NCBI RefSeq assembly: GCF_040643635.1
Contig: NZ_JBEYUS010000013.1
Coordinates: forward strand, 1-64,000
Origin: Saccharopolyspora_C sp040643635
Lineage (GTDB): Bacteria > Actinomycetota > Actinomycetes > Mycobacteriales > Pseudonocardiaceae
DNA: 64,000 bases
Reading direction: 5' to 3'
Under the pieces are notes generated by a model, which had not been told where the DNA came from, made no database searches, and worked only from the letters and a program-made list of their open reading frames with translations. Position numbers and translations under genes: made by a program. Each line of letters begins with the position of its first letter. Position 1 is the stretch's first letter. Positions 52,301 through 60,564 of this stretch are shown here, one piece after another.

Positions 52301-52642
52301 GCCGTGCTCGGCGGCGGCCTCCGCGAAGCGCACCACCCCGTACATGCCGTCGTGGTCGGTCAGCGCCACCGCTTCCAGGCCGAGGCGGGCCGCTTCGGCG
52401 ACCAGCTCCTCCGGGTGGCCCGCGCCGTCCAGAAAGCTGAAGTGCGAGTGCGCGTGCAGCTCCGCGTAGGGGACGTCGGCGGGCGCGGGCGCGCCCCCGC
52501 CCCGGTAGGGCGCGCGGGTCCGGGTCCAGGCGGGGCTGTCGCCGCCGTCGCCGGGATACCGCTCGTCGCGCGGCAGGTTCCCGTTGCCGGACAACGCTTT
52601 TTCCAGCTCCGACCAGGTCTGCGGCGGGTTGAACCAGTTCAC
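49337..52642 (-). CDS. dnaE2: Error-prone DNA polymerase DnaE2 (ImuC)
   Basis: A 1101-residue C-family polymerase used for damage-induced mutagenesis and lesion bypass. The PHP domain is near the N-terminus (YAELHAHSHFSFLDGAGHPEELV, about 60), the catalytic aspartates are in PPDIDLDIESDRREEVIQYV (about 455), and FANYGFPESHALSFALL lies in the fingers. An OB domain closes the protein (GERVLVGGAVTHRQRPATAGGITFLNLEDETGMVNVV). GTG 52642 overlaps the imuB stop by four bases (GTGA). It forms the mutasome with ImuA' and ImuB. Confidence 0.96.
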   Translation of the reverse strand: MNWFNPPQTWSELEKALSGNGNLPRDERYPGDGGDSPAWTRTRAPYRGGGAPAPADVPYAELHAHSHFSFLDGAGHPEELVAEAARLGLEAVALTDHDGMYGVVRFAEAAAEHGVRTLFGAELGLGGDGGRASARTGEPDPPDRHLLVLARGPEGYRRLCRAITTAQLRGGEKGRPHYDLAELAAEADGHWLVLTGCRKGAVRAAWTEGGTSAAAAELDRLVALFGAENVAVELTDHGLPEDSVRNDDLYELARSRGLRAVASTAAHLPAPDRERIAAVLAAIRARSSLDELDGWLPPSAGAHLRSGAEMARRFARYPGVVAAAAELGRECAFDLRLVAPRLPPFDVPPGRTEAQHLRELTMRGALDRYGPPERNPAAYRQLEHELAVIERLGFPGYFLVVHDIVRFCREQDILCQGRGSAANSAVCFALRITNADPVRYELLFERFLAPERDGPPDIDLDIESDRREEVIQYVYGLHGRTHAAQVANVISYRPKSAVRDVARALGHSPGQQDAWSKRVESWHEIPADEEIPAQVRELADELLGFPRHLGIHSGGMVLCDRPVSEVCPVEWARMPGRTVLQWDKDDCAAAGLVKFDLLGLGMLSALHYAIDLVAEHHGRRVDLGELDLADDAVYEMLRRADAIGVFQVESRAQLATLPRLKPREFYDLVVEVALIRPGPIQGGSVHPYIRRRNGLEEWDYEHPLMAGALAKTLGVPLFQEQLMQLAVDVAGFSPAEADELRRAMGAKRSGERMRRLRDRLFAGMAANGIGEELAERVYARLLAFANYGFPESHALSFALLVFASAWFKRYYPAAFCAALLKAQPMGFYSPQSLAADARRHGVRVLGPDVNASRVRADLEPDERSDGGQAVRLGVASVRTVGEGAAERLVAERAEHGPFADLPDVARRVGLSAPQMEALATAGAFGCFGLSRREALWNAAAAAADRPDRLPGTTVSAAAPPVLPGMDGVELAAADVWATGVSPDSFPVQFVRSRLDGWGAVPAAGLSEVAHGERVLVGGAVTHRQRPATAGGITFLNLEDETGMVNVVCSPGLWARYRSVARGSAALLVRGTVERSEGVVNLRADRLQRLDMRVPSTSRDFC

Positions 52643-54675
52643 CGGTACACCCCCTGCACCCACCAGGCGGCGTTCTCGTGCACCAGCAGCAACGCCACCT
52701 CGCCCGGGTCGTCGTGGTCTTGGCCGTCGGGCCGGCTCTGCCGGTCCTGCCGGTCCTGCCGGTCGGGCCGATCTTGTCGGTCGTGCCGGTCGTGCCGGTC
52801 GTGTCGGTCGTGCCGGTCGTGTCGGTCGTGCCGGTCGTGCCGGTCGTGCCGGTCCTGCCGGTCCTGCCGGTCCTGCCGGTCGGGCCGATCTTGGCAGTCG
52901 GTCCGGTTTTGGTGGTCGCGCTGGTTTCGGCGGTCGCGCCGGCTTCGCCGGTCGGGTGGGTCTTGGCGGTCGGGCCGGTCTCGGTGGTTTCGGTGGTCGC
53001 GCCGGCTTCGCCGGTCGCGCAGGTCGGTTCGGGGCTCGTCCGGTCCGGTCTCCGGAGCGAGGACCACCTGCAGGCGCGCGAGCAGCGGCGAGGTCTCTCC
53101 CGCGGGGCCGGTGCTCCCGGCGGGTCCGGAACCTCCCGCAGGCCCGGAGCCCTGGTCCCACCAGCGTTCCCGCAGCGGCCACGGCCCGGCCCAGCCGACG
53201 ACCTCCCGGCCGCGGCCGTGCACCAGCACCCGCCGCGGCGGTGCGGTCAGCTCCGCCCTGGCGGTGAGCCGCACCGGTTCGCCGGACGCGTCGAGCACCG
53301 TCGCCGGCCACGGCCGTTCGGGCAGCACCGACGGGGACGGCGCCGGTACCCGCCCCGGCCACGGCCGGTCCGGTTCCAGCCGCGGGTGGCGTTCCGCGCC
53401 CCACGGCACCAGGGTCACGCGGTCCCGCGCGTCGCGGCCGCCGGAGGGCACGCCCACCAGCACCCGGTCCGGCCCGAGCAGCCCTTGCACGCGCACGAAC
53501 GCGCGTCCCGCGCGGGCGTCGGCGGCGCCGGTCGCCGAGTGCACCAGGTCCAGCTGGAGGCCGCCCGCGCCCACGACCTCCTCCGGGGACAGCGCCAGCA
53601 CCGCCACCCCCGAGGTGGGGCGCGGTTCCCGTGCTCGGGCGCTGAGCCAGCCGTCGAGCTGCCAGCGCACCCGGTCCACGGTGTCGGCCGGGGTCAGCGG
53701 TTCCGCGCACCGCCACACCCGGTGCAGTTCTTCGCCGTGCTCGGTCCGCGCGGCGATGCCGAGCCGCGTGCAGGCGACGCCGCGGTCCGCGAGCAGCCGG
53801 TGCAGCCGTTCGGCCAGCGCTCGCGCCGCGAACGCCGCGGCGTCCACCCGGTCGACCGGCGGGTCCAGCTGCTCGGTGACCGTCAGTTCCGGTGCCGGGC
53901 GGCGCCGGTCCGGCGGGCGTTCCTCGGCGCCGCGGGCGGAGCGCTGCGCCAGCAGCGCGTCGGAGCCGAAGCGGGTGGTGAGGTCGCCGGGAGTCAGCGC
54001 GGCGAACTCGCCGAGCGTGCGGATTCCCAGGCGCCGCAACAGGTCCACCAGTTCCGCGCGGTTCGCGGTGAGCCGCTGCGCGGGCTGGTCGATCTCGCCG
54101 ATGCCGAGCGGAGCGAGGAATTCCCCGCTCCCACCCGGTGGCACCAGCACGCCGCGCCGGGCCGCGAGCACCCCGGCGAACAGGCCGTCGGCCGCGCCCA
54201 CCTGGCATTCCACCCCGGCCTGCGCGGCGACCTGGTCGACGAGCCGTTCCGCGGCGGCCTCCTCCGAACCGAAGTAGCGGGCGGGGCCGCGGGCCGGCAC
54301 CGCGACCAGTCCCGGGCGCACCACCTCCACGCCGGGGGTGAGCTGTTCGATCGCGGCCACCACCGGCTCGAACAACCGCGCGTCCCGCGCCGGGTCGTGC
54401 TCGGACACCACGAGCTCCGGGCACCGGCCCTGCGCTTCCCGGCGCCGCATCCCGCGCCGGACCCCGGCGTCCCGGGCGGTCGCCGAGCAGGCCAGCACCC
54501 GGTTCGCGCTGAACACGGCAGCGGGTGCCAGCGGGTCGAGGTCGTCGGCGCGGGAGGCCGCCACCACCGGCCAGTCCGGACACCACACCAGGAACCGCCG
54601 CACCGCGGAGCCGTGCCCCGCGTCCGGAGCCGCGTCCGGCTCGGGCGAGCTGGGGCGGGTGCGGTCAGCAGGCAT
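52639..54675 (-). CDS. imuB: ImuB, Y-family polymerase-like mutasome scaffold
   Basis: A 678-residue protein. RRFLVWCPDWPVVAASRA is the Y-family-like start that lacks the catalytic aspartate; VRPGLVAVPARGPARYFGSEEAAAERL and IDQPAQRLTANRAELVDLLRRLGIRTLGEFAAL (palm and helix-hairpin-helix) follow. Residues about 546-656 are an extraordinary Arg/His/Asp repeat region encoded by 9-base units. The last 22 residues (LLLVHENAAWWVQGVYR) are the conserved ImuB end. ImuB bridges DnaE2 and the sliding clamp and is not itself a polymerase. It starts 11 bp inside the imuA' end. Confidence 0.92.
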   Translation of the reverse strand: MPADRTRPSSPEPDAAPDAGHGSAVRRFLVWCPDWPVVAASRADDLDPLAPAAVFSANRVLACSATARDAGVRRGMRRREAQGRCPELVVSEHDPARDARLFEPVVAAIEQLTPGVEVVRPGLVAVPARGPARYFGSEEAAAERLVDQVAAQAGVECQVGAADGLFAGVLAARRGVLVPPGGSGEFLAPLGIGEIDQPAQRLTANRAELVDLLRRLGIRTLGEFAALTPGDLTTRFGSDALLAQRSARGAEERPPDRRRPAPELTVTEQLDPPVDRVDAAAFAARALAERLHRLLADRGVACTRLGIAARTEHGEELHRVWRCAEPLTPADTVDRVRWQLDGWLSARAREPRPTSGVAVLALSPEEVVGAGGLQLDLVHSATGAADARAGRAFVRVQGLLGPDRVLVGVPSGGRDARDRVTLVPWGAERHPRLEPDRPWPGRVPAPSPSVLPERPWPATVLDASGEPVRLTARAELTAPPRRVLVHGRGREVVGWAGPWPLRERWWDQGSGPAGGSGPAGSTGPAGETSPLLARLQVVLAPETGPDEPRTDLRDRRSRRDHRNHRDRPDRQDPPDRRSRRDRRNQRDHQNRTDCQDRPDRQDRQDRQDRHDRHDRHDRHDRHDRHDRHDRHDRQDRPDRQDRQDRQSRPDGQDHDDPGEVALLLVHENAAWWVQGVYR
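52708..53040 (-). repeat. R/H/Q-D repeat region within imuB
   Basis: A run of 9-base units (GAC-CGG-CAC type) encodes repeated DRH, DRQ and DRP tripeptides. At least eight successive DRH units occur between about 52795 and 52865. The segment is in frame with imuB and hydrophilic, with roughly equal positive and negative charge. Confidence 0.9.
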
Positions 54676-55807
54676 GGTCGCCGCTCCGCACCGGCCGCAG
54701 CGCCCGCCGCTCCCCCGTGAGGTCCGCCGCTGCTGGTTCCGGCGTTGCGGATTCCGGCGCTGCCGGTTCCGGCGTTGCGAGTTCCGGCGTTGCACCGGAA
54801 TCCGGCGACGGAACGAGGTCCAGCGACGCCACCGGTTCCAGCGGCGACACGGTTCCCAGCGACGCAGCAGGTCCCCACGATGCAGCCGAGTCCCACGGCG
54901 CAGCCGACCCCACCGACGCGGCCGATTCCGGCCCCGCCACGGGTTCCCCTGCCGGAGCAGGTTCCAGCGACGTCGAGGCTTCCGTCGAAGCCACGGGTTC
55001 CAGTGGTGCGACGGGTTGCAGCGGTGCCGTCGGTTCCAGCGGTGCCGTCGGTTCGAGCGGTGCCGTCGGTTCGAGTGGTGCCGTCGGTTCGAGTGGTGCC
55101 GTCGGTTCGAGTGGTGCGGCGGGTTCCAGCGGGGTCGTCGTCTTCAGCGGTGCTGAGGGCCCGCCGCGCCCCGGCAGCAGCATCCGGCACGAGCGCGGCC
55201 GGGACGCCGCCCCGCGTCCGCCCGCGCGCACCGTGACTTCGCGTTCCCGCAGGTGACCGTGGCCCTGTCCCACGCCGCGCCACCGCGCCTGCCCGCACCG
55301 CAGCCGCACCTCGGCGCCCGGCCAGGCGCCGAACGGCAGCAGCACCGCACCGCGGTGCCGAGCCCTGGTGGACAACCGGCGGGCGTCGGTCTCGGTCACC
55401 AGCCCCGGGCGGCCGACCACGACCAGGTCCACCCCGTCCAGCAGGGCGGCGATCACGGCGACCGGGTCGTCCCCCGGATGCGGGACCAGGGCCAGCCGGG
55501 ACAGTTCCACGCCCGCCTCGGACGCCGCGGCCAACCCGAGTCCGGGGAGCCCGACGACCGCCGCCCAGGAGCCCGCCGCCGTCGCCGCGGACAGCAGGGC
55601 GAACAGCAGGGAGGTCGATTCGTGCACCGCCACCGTGCTGCCACGGCGCAGGCCCGGCCATGGCAGCACGGCGGCGAATTCCGCCCGCGCAGGCAGCACC
55701 CGTCCCGCAACGGGATCGCCGCCCGCCTCGGCGGCCGGGGAAGCCACGGACACCCCGTGAGCCGTGGTCACCCCGTCCAACGCCACCAAGGACGTGCTCG
55801 CGGACAT
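54665..55807 (-). CDS. imuA: ImuA' (RecA-like mutasome accessory protein)
   Basis: A 380-residue protein. The first 210 residues resemble the RecA-like fold of actinobacterial ImuA': LPARAEFAAVLPWPGLRRGSTVAVHESTSLLFALLSAATAAGSWAAVVG has a degenerate Walker A, and DGVDLVVVGRPGLVTETDARRLSTRARHRGAVLLP follows. The C-terminal half is low-complexity: about seven LEPTAP units and Ala/Pro/Glu/Ser repeats, replacing the usual short tail. It recruits ImuB and DnaE2 during the SOS response. The ATG at 55807 has GGGGAG upstream. LexA boxes lie further upstream. Confidence 0.82.
   Translation of the reverse strand: MSASTSLVALDGVTTAHGVSVASPAAEAGGDPVAGRVLPARAEFAAVLPWPGLRRGSTVAVHESTSLLFALLSAATAAGSWAAVVGLPGLGLAAASEAGVELSRLALVPHPGDDPVAVIAALLDGVDLVVVGRPGLVTETDARRLSTRARHRGAVLLPFGAWPGAEVRLRCGQARWRGVGQGHGHLREREVTVRAGGRGAASRPRSCRMLLPGRGGPSAPLKTTTPLEPAAPLEPTAPLEPTAPLEPTAPLEPTAPLEPTAPLQPVAPLEPVASTEASTSLEPAPAGEPVAGPESAASVGSAAPWDSAASWGPAASLGTVSPLEPVASLDLVPSPDSGATPELATPEPAAPESATPEPAAADLTGERRALRPVRSGDHAC
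55003..55131 (-). repeat. 18-bp tandem repeats within imuA'
   Basis: About seven units of an 18-base sequence (GGTGCCGTCGGTTCGAGT on the plus strand) encode LEPTAP hexapeptides. Three central units are identical. Confidence 0.85.
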
Positions 55808-56162
55808 CCGCCGTCTCCCCACCTCGTTCGCAGGGATGCCCGACCCCGTCTCGGGCACCCACGTCCGCTGTGGGGAGACAGCGGTGAGGTCGTGCCGTCT
55901 GCACCCGAACGGCACCACCTCGTGGAACGACCGCCCCCCGACGGCGATCGCTCCGGAGTTCTTTCCGGTAGTTCAGTACTTCCGGCGGTCCCCGTTCCAC
56001 TGCGGACCGCCGCCGTTGCTGTTGCGTCCCGTCCTCGACATCACCGTCCCGATCACTCTCGTCCGCACGCCCCCGCGACGCCCGGAGTCCTCCGGTCACC
56101 GGTGGCCCCGGGCACCCCGCCCCTGAGCCGCACCGCAGGCCGTTCCCGACCCCGACCGGAGG
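55808..56162 (-). other. Long leader region of the mutasome operon
   Basis: About 355 bases between the nearer LexA box and the imuA' start codon. No convincing gene was found. The frame of imuA' stays open to 55918 (a GTG start), so a 37-residue longer ImuA' is possible. The stretch 55950-55990 is relatively AT-rich. Confidence 0.4.
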
Positions 56163-56178
56163 TCGAACCCTTGTTCGA
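56163..56178. promoter_or_regulatory. LexA (SOS) box 1
   Basis: TCGAACCCTTGTTCGA matches the actinobacterial SOS consensus GAAC-N4-GTTC with a fully symmetric outer TC/GA pair. It precedes the imuA'-imuB-dnaE2 operon, a known LexA target in mycobacteria. Confidence 0.88.
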
Positions 56179-56234
56179 CTGACTCAAGTAAACCCTGGCC
56201 AGGAGTCCGCCGTCAAGGCGTTGACACCAAAGAG

Positions 56235-56248
56235 CGAACACAAGTTCG
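56235..56248. promoter_or_regulatory. LexA (SOS) box 2
   Basis: CGAACACAAGTTCG is a second GAAC-N4-GTTC site, centred 71 bp from the first. No other damage-inducible gene starts here, so both sites probably serve the mutasome operon. Confidence 0.82.
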
Positions 56249-56339
56249 ATAACAGCAGGTGGACGCGTCCCCGCCCCGAAAACCCGCCGCACACCCCCAT
56301 CCTGCCCCGCCCCACCGACAACCCGGCGCGCACGCGAAG

Positions 56340-56376
56340 AGGGGCGGCGCAGGTCCGAAGACCCGCACCGCCCCTC
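56340..56376 (-). terminator. Terminator after purH
   Basis: AGGGGCGG (56340-56347) pairs with CCGCCCCT (56369-56376), with inner GGTC/GACC pairing, 43 bp after the purH stop. Confidence 0.75.
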
Positions 56377-56419
56377 CGCGGAAGCACCGCCCGGCCGACC
56401 AGGCCGGGCGCGGAACAGC

Positions 56420-57985
56420 TCAGTGGGCGAAGTGCCGCGTGCCCGTCAGGTACAGCGGAATCCCCGCCGCCCGGCACACCTCGACCGTCTCCTCGTCCCG
56501 CACCGAACCGCCCGGCTGCACGATCGCCCGCACCCCGGCGTCGACGAGCACCTGCGGCCCGTCGCCGAACGGGAAGAACGCGTCGGAGGCGACCACCGAA
56601 CCGGAGACCCGCTCCCCGGCCCGCGCCACCGCGAGCCGCGCCGAGTCCACCCGGTTGACCTGGCCCATGCCGACGCCGACCGTGGCGCCGTCGTCGGCGA
56701 GCAGGATCGCATTCGACTTCACCGCGCGGCAGGCGCGCCAGGCGAACCGCAGGTCCGCGAGCGTGGCCTCGTCCGCCGCGTCGCCCACGGCGAGCGTCCA
56801 GTTCGCCGGGTCGTCCCCGTCGGCGTCGATCGCGTCGGACTGCTGCACGAGGGTCCCGCCGGAGATGGCCCGCATCTCGACCCGGCCGGAGCGCGGCGGC
56901 TGCGCGGTGAGCACCCGGACGTTCTTCTTCCGGGCCAGCACGTCGACCGCGCCGTCGGCGTAACCGGGGGCCACCACGACCTCGGTGAACACCTCCGCGA
57001 TCTGCTCGGCCATCGGCACGGTGACCTCGCGGTTCGCCGCGATGACGCCGCCGAAGGCGCTCACCGGGTCGCACTCGTGGGCCTTGCGGTGCGCGTCGGC
57101 GATGTCCTCGGCGACGGCGATGCCGCAGGGGTTGGCGTGCTTGATGATCGCCACGCAGGGCCGGTCGTGGTCGTGGGCGGCGCGCCACGCGGCGTCGGCG
57201 TCCACGTAGTTGTTGTACGACATCTCCTTGCCGTGCAGCTGCGCGGCGGCGGCCAGACCGGTGGCCTCCCCGCCGGAGACGTACAGCGCGGCGGCCTGGT
57301 GCGGGTTCTCGCCGTAGCGCAGCGCGGACCGCCGCTCCCAGGTCTCGCCGAGCCAGCCGGGGAACGCGGCGTCGTCCCCGGTGGGCACCCGGCTCATCCA
57401 GCCCGCGACGGCCACGTCGTAGGACGCGGTGTGCCGGAACGCCTCCGCGGCCAGCTCGACGCGCTCGGGCAGCGTGAAGCCACCGGCGCGCACCTGCTCC
57501 AGCAGCCACTCGTACTTGCCGGGGTCGACGACGACGGCCACGTTGGCGTGGTTCTTCGCCGAGGCGCGCACCATGGCGGGGCCGCCGATGTCGATCTGCT
57601 CGATGACCTCGTCGGGCGCCGCGCCGGAGGCGACGGTGCGCACGAACGGGTACAGGTTGACCACCAGCAGGTCGAACGCCGGGATGTCCAGTTCGGCGAG
57701 CTGGTCGGCGTGCTCCGGGCGGCGCAGGTCCGCGAGCAGGCCCGCGTGCACCCGCGGGTGCAGCGTCTTGACCCGGCCGTCGAGGGCCTCCGGGAAGCCG
57801 GTGAGCTCTTCGACGGGCGTGACCGGCACTCCGGCATCGGCGAGGGTGCGCGCCGTACCACCGGTCGAGACGATCTCGACGCCTGCCGCGTGCAGCCCGG
57901 TGGCCAGGTCCAGCAGGCCGGACTTGTCGGACACGCCGATCAGCGCCCGGCGCACCGGCCGCCGTTCCTGCGAGTTCTGGGTCAC
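56420..57985 (-). CDS. purH: Bifunctional AICAR transformylase/IMP cyclohydrolase
   Basis: PurH (521 residues) performs the last two steps of IMP synthesis. The N-terminal cyclohydrolase (MGS-like) domain shows RALIGVSDKSGLLDLATGLHAAGVEIVSTGGTARTL and VKTLHPRVHAGLL. The transformylase domain has LRYGENPHQAAALY, YNNYVDADAAWR, KHANPCGIAVAED and KSNAILLADDGATVGVGMGQVNRVDS. The GTG start overlaps the purN stop by four bases (GTGA). Confidence 0.98.
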   Translation of the reverse strand: MTQNSQERRPVRRALIGVSDKSGLLDLATGLHAAGVEIVSTGGTARTLADAGVPVTPVEELTGFPEALDGRVKTLHPRVHAGLLADLRRPEHADQLAELDIPAFDLLVVNLYPFVRTVASGAAPDEVIEQIDIGGPAMVRASAKNHANVAVVVDPGKYEWLLEQVRAGGFTLPERVELAAEAFRHTASYDVAVAGWMSRVPTGDDAAFPGWLGETWERRSALRYGENPHQAAALYVSGGEATGLAAAAQLHGKEMSYNNYVDADAAWRAAHDHDRPCVAIIKHANPCGIAVAEDIADAHRKAHECDPVSAFGGVIAANREVTVPMAEQIAEVFTEVVVAPGYADGAVDVLARKKNVRVLTAQPPRSGRVEMRAISGGTLVQQSDAIDADGDDPANWTLAVGDAADEATLADLRFAWRACRAVKSNAILLADDGATVGVGMGQVNRVDSARLAVARAGERVSGSVVASDAFFPFGDGPQVLVDAGVRAIVQPGGSVRDEETVEVCRAAGIPLYLTGTRHFAH

Positions 57986-58722
57986 GGGATTTCCACCTTC
58001 CGTCCCTGCACGGTCCAGCCGTGCCGCGCGAGCTGTTCCACGGTCTCCACGAGCAGCCGTCGCTCGACCGCCTTGATGCGTTCGTGCAGGCTCGCCTCGT
58101 CGTCGTCGGGCAGCACCGGCACCGCTTCCTGCGCCAGGATCGGGCCGGTGTCCACGCCCGCGTCGACCACGAACAGCGTGCAGCCGGTGACCCGCACCCC
58201 GTGTTCAAGGGCGTCGCGCACCCCGTGCATGCCGGGGAACGCGGGCAGCAGCGCCGGGTGGCTGTTCAGGTAGCGGCCGCCGTAGCGGGCGAGGAAGCGC
58301 TCCCCGGCGAGCTTCATGAAGCCCGCGGACACCACGAGGTCCGGTTCGTGCTCGGCGCACGCTCCGGTCAGCGCCTCGTCCCAGTCCTGCCTGGTGGCGT
58401 GGTCGGCGACGCGGCGCACGAAGGTCGGGATGCCGGCGCGCTCGGCGCGGGCGAGGCCTTCGATGCCGGGCCGGTCGGCGCCGACCGCCACGACGCGCAC
58501 CGGGTAGTCGGGGCGCGCGGTGGCGTCGAGGAGGGCCTGCAGCAGGGTTCCGGAACCGGAGACCAGCACGACCACGCGGGCCGGATCGCCGGGGCGGAAC
58601 CGCGTCGGCGGCTGCGCGGACGGGTCCGGTTCGGGGGTGCCGGGGGCAGGGTCCGGTCGTGCTGCGGAGGCCGCGTTCGATGCGGGGGTGCTCAGCTCTG
58701 ACTCCTGACAGTGCCTGGTCAC
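57982..58722 (-). CDS. purN: Phosphoribosylglycinamide formyltransferase
   Basis: PurN transfers a formyl group from 10-formyl-THF to GAR in purine synthesis. Motifs: RVVVLVSGSGTLLQALLD (phosphate loop), VVSAGFMKLAG and the catalytic NSHPALLPAFPGMHGVRDALEHGVRVTGCTLFVVDAGVDTGPILAQ with Asn, His and Asp. A disordered N-terminal extension of about 45 residues precedes the fold. GTG 58722 has GGTGAG just upstream; a later CTG after CAGGAG would give a shorter protein. It is coupled to purH. Confidence 0.95.
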   Translation of the reverse strand: MTRHCQESELSTPASNAASAARPDPAPGTPEPDPSAQPPTRFRPGDPARVVVLVSGSGTLLQALLDATARPDYPVRVVAVGADRPGIEGLARAERAGIPTFVRRVADHATRQDWDEALTGACAEHEPDLVVSAGFMKLAGERFLARYGGRYLNSHPALLPAFPGMHGVRDALEHGVRVTGCTLFVVDAGVDTGPILAQEAVPVLPDDDEASLHERIKAVERRLLVETVEQLARHGWTVQGRKVEIP

Positions 58723-58806
58723 GATCTCACCGAGCAGCGTAGGCGGCGGCCCGCCGCGGTACTCGGCCAGGTCCCGGGCGAGTGGCCCAGCCCTCACCGA
58801 GCGCGG

Positions 58807-60438
58807 TCAGCGGGAACCGGGCCCGTCGGCGTCGTCGTCGGCGGGCCGGTGCGCCTCGCCGCGGGGGCGGGGGTCGGGGACGTCGGTGTCGCCGTGGATC
58901 TCGCCGGACCAGGAGCGGGCCTGGTCCGGGTCCTCGACCTCCTGGGCCCGGCGGACGAGGTCGGCCCACTCCTCCTCGTCGAGGTCGAATTCGCGGTCCG
59001 CGGTGGCCGCGGGGTCGGCGGCCGGGTCGTCGGGATCGTCGAGGTCGTCCGGGTCGTCGAGCCCGTCGGGGTCGTCGAGCTCGTCGGGGTCCGCGGCCTC
59101 CCGGTCGAAGTCGGTGTCCCGGTCGAAGTCGGTGTCCTGGTCGAAGTCGCCGTCCTCGTCGAAACCGGTCTCGTCCAGCGCGTTCTCGCCGTCCAGCTCC
59201 TCGCCGTCGAGCCCGTCGCCGGCGAGCCCGCCGTCGCCGTCCAGCTCGCCCCCGGCATCGAACTCCGGCTCGTACCGAGCCGCCGGGAACAGCCACACCG
59301 CGAGCAGCGCGGGCACCAGCACCCAGCCGAACGTGACGAGCGCGAGCACCGGCGAGTGCAGCGAGATCGGATCGAACCGCCCGCCGCCCGCACTGCCCCC
59401 GGCCATCGCCGCGACCAGCAGGACGCCGAGCGCCCCGACCAGCGCCGCCACCGCGACCGCCGCGGGACGCCGCGGCTGGTCCAGGTCGCGTCCGCAGCGC
59501 AGCCCGACCACCGCGCCCACCGCCAGCGGCAGCACCAGCGCCACCGGCCACCACCAGGCCGCGGCTCCGGTCGGCAGCGCCGCCAGCAGCGGGACGTCCG
59601 GGACCGCTCCCGGCGCGGTCTCGTAGAACCGCGCGGTCAGCCCGCCGACGCTGATCCCCGGCCCGGCCGCGAAGGACCACCCGGCGAGCGCCGCGTTCGG
59701 CAGGTACAGCAGCGACAGCAGCAGCAACCCGAACGCGTCACCCGCCGAACCGGCTCGTCCCAGCACCTCCCCGGCACGTCCCGCCGACAGGCACAGCGCC
59801 ACCACCGCCACCACCGCACCCGCGACGAGCAGGCACGCCCACCCCAGCAGCGCACCGCGCAGGCCCGCGCTGACCGTCGGCCCGGCCCGCCACCGCACCG
59901 CCGCCGCGAACTCATCCGTGCGGCACGCCCCGGCCGCCGCCCCCGCGGCGGCCACCAGCCCGCAGCGCAGGAACGCGCTCGGCACCGAGGCCTCGACGGA
60001 CCCGCTGAGCAGCGCGGCCAGCACCGCGCCGAGGGCCGCGTGCGCGGTGGCGACCGCGCCGATCACCCGCACCGCGTCGCGCGCGGTGTCGGCACCGGTG
60101 CGGCGCAGGAACACCGCCGTGATCGCGGCGATGAGCAACCCCAGCACCGCGGTGGGCAGGAACGGCAGCACCGACAGCGGGGCGCCGAGGACCACCAGCG
60201 GGACCTGGTGCGCCACCAGCCAGCCCGGTACGGCGGCCGCGAACAGCGCGGTGGCGCCGACCTCCGGCCCGCTCGCGGTGCCGGTGGCGAGCGCCAGCAG
60301 CGTCGCGGACAGCAGATAACCGGCGAGCACCGTGGCCACCGCGACCAGACCGAGCCGGACCGCGCCGATCGGGTCGCGGTACTCGGCATCGTCCTCGGGC
60401 ACCAGATCCGGATCGGACGGCGATTCGATCAGCGGCAT
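58807..60438 (-). CDS. perM: PerM-like membrane protein (DUF6350)
   Basis: A 543-residue membrane protein with about ten spans (residues 25-400) and a strongly acidic C-terminal tail (about 420-543) with Asp-rich repeats such as DFDRDTDFDR and DDPDDLDDPDD. It stands directly before purN and purH, where Mycobacterium tuberculosis has PerM (Rv0955), which supports the divisome during chronic infection by stabilising FtsB. Homology is inferred from fold pattern and gene order. The ATG at 60438 gives MPLIESPSDPDLVPEDDAEYRDP; the longer upstream frame lacks a clear start site. Confidence 0.8.
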   Translation of the reverse strand: MPLIESPSDPDLVPEDDAEYRDPIGAVRLGLVAVATVLAGYLLSATLLALATGTASGPEVGATALFAAAVPGWLVAHQVPLVVLGAPLSVLPFLPTAVLGLLIAAITAVFLRRTGADTARDAVRVIGAVATAHAALGAVLAALLSGSVEASVPSAFLRCGLVAAAGAAAGACRTDEFAAAVRWRAGPTVSAGLRGALLGWACLLVAGAVVAVVALCLSAGRAGEVLGRAGSAGDAFGLLLLSLLYLPNAALAGWSFAAGPGISVGGLTARFYETAPGAVPDVPLLAALPTGAAAWWWPVALVLPLAVGAVVGLRCGRDLDQPRRPAAVAVAALVGALGVLLVAAMAGGSAGGGRFDPISLHSPVLALVTFGWVLVPALLAVWLFPAARYEPEFDAGGELDGDGGLAGDGLDGEELDGENALDETGFDEDGDFDQDTDFDRDTDFDREAADPDELDDPDGLDDPDDLDDPDDPAADPAATADREFDLDEEEWADLVRRAQEVEDPDQARSWSGEIHGDTDVPDPRPRGEAHRPADDDADGPGSR

Positions 60439-60564
60439 GCGGCCGAATCTCGCACCGGCACAGCCGCTCTCACCCCATGACGCGCCCAAGCGTCCGCCCA
60501 TCGAGCGACGACGATCACGCAGAGTTCGTCTCTCCGGTTGTCTCCGGGCTCGTTCTGCGAGGTG

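Noticed and set aside
52735..52905. CRISPR-like regular short repeats
   Set aside because: Units are 9 bases without spacers, lie in frame in imuB and encode a low-complexity linker; no cas genes are near.
49304..54277. Very long plus-strand open frame opposite dnaE2 and imuB
   Set aside because: It is the antisense frame of two well-conserved genes; its translation is Arg/Ala/Pro/His-rich without any domain, as expected at this GC content.
56053..56292. Small gene between the two LexA boxes
   Set aside because: The open frame crosses both boxes, has no ribosome site and shows no family pattern.
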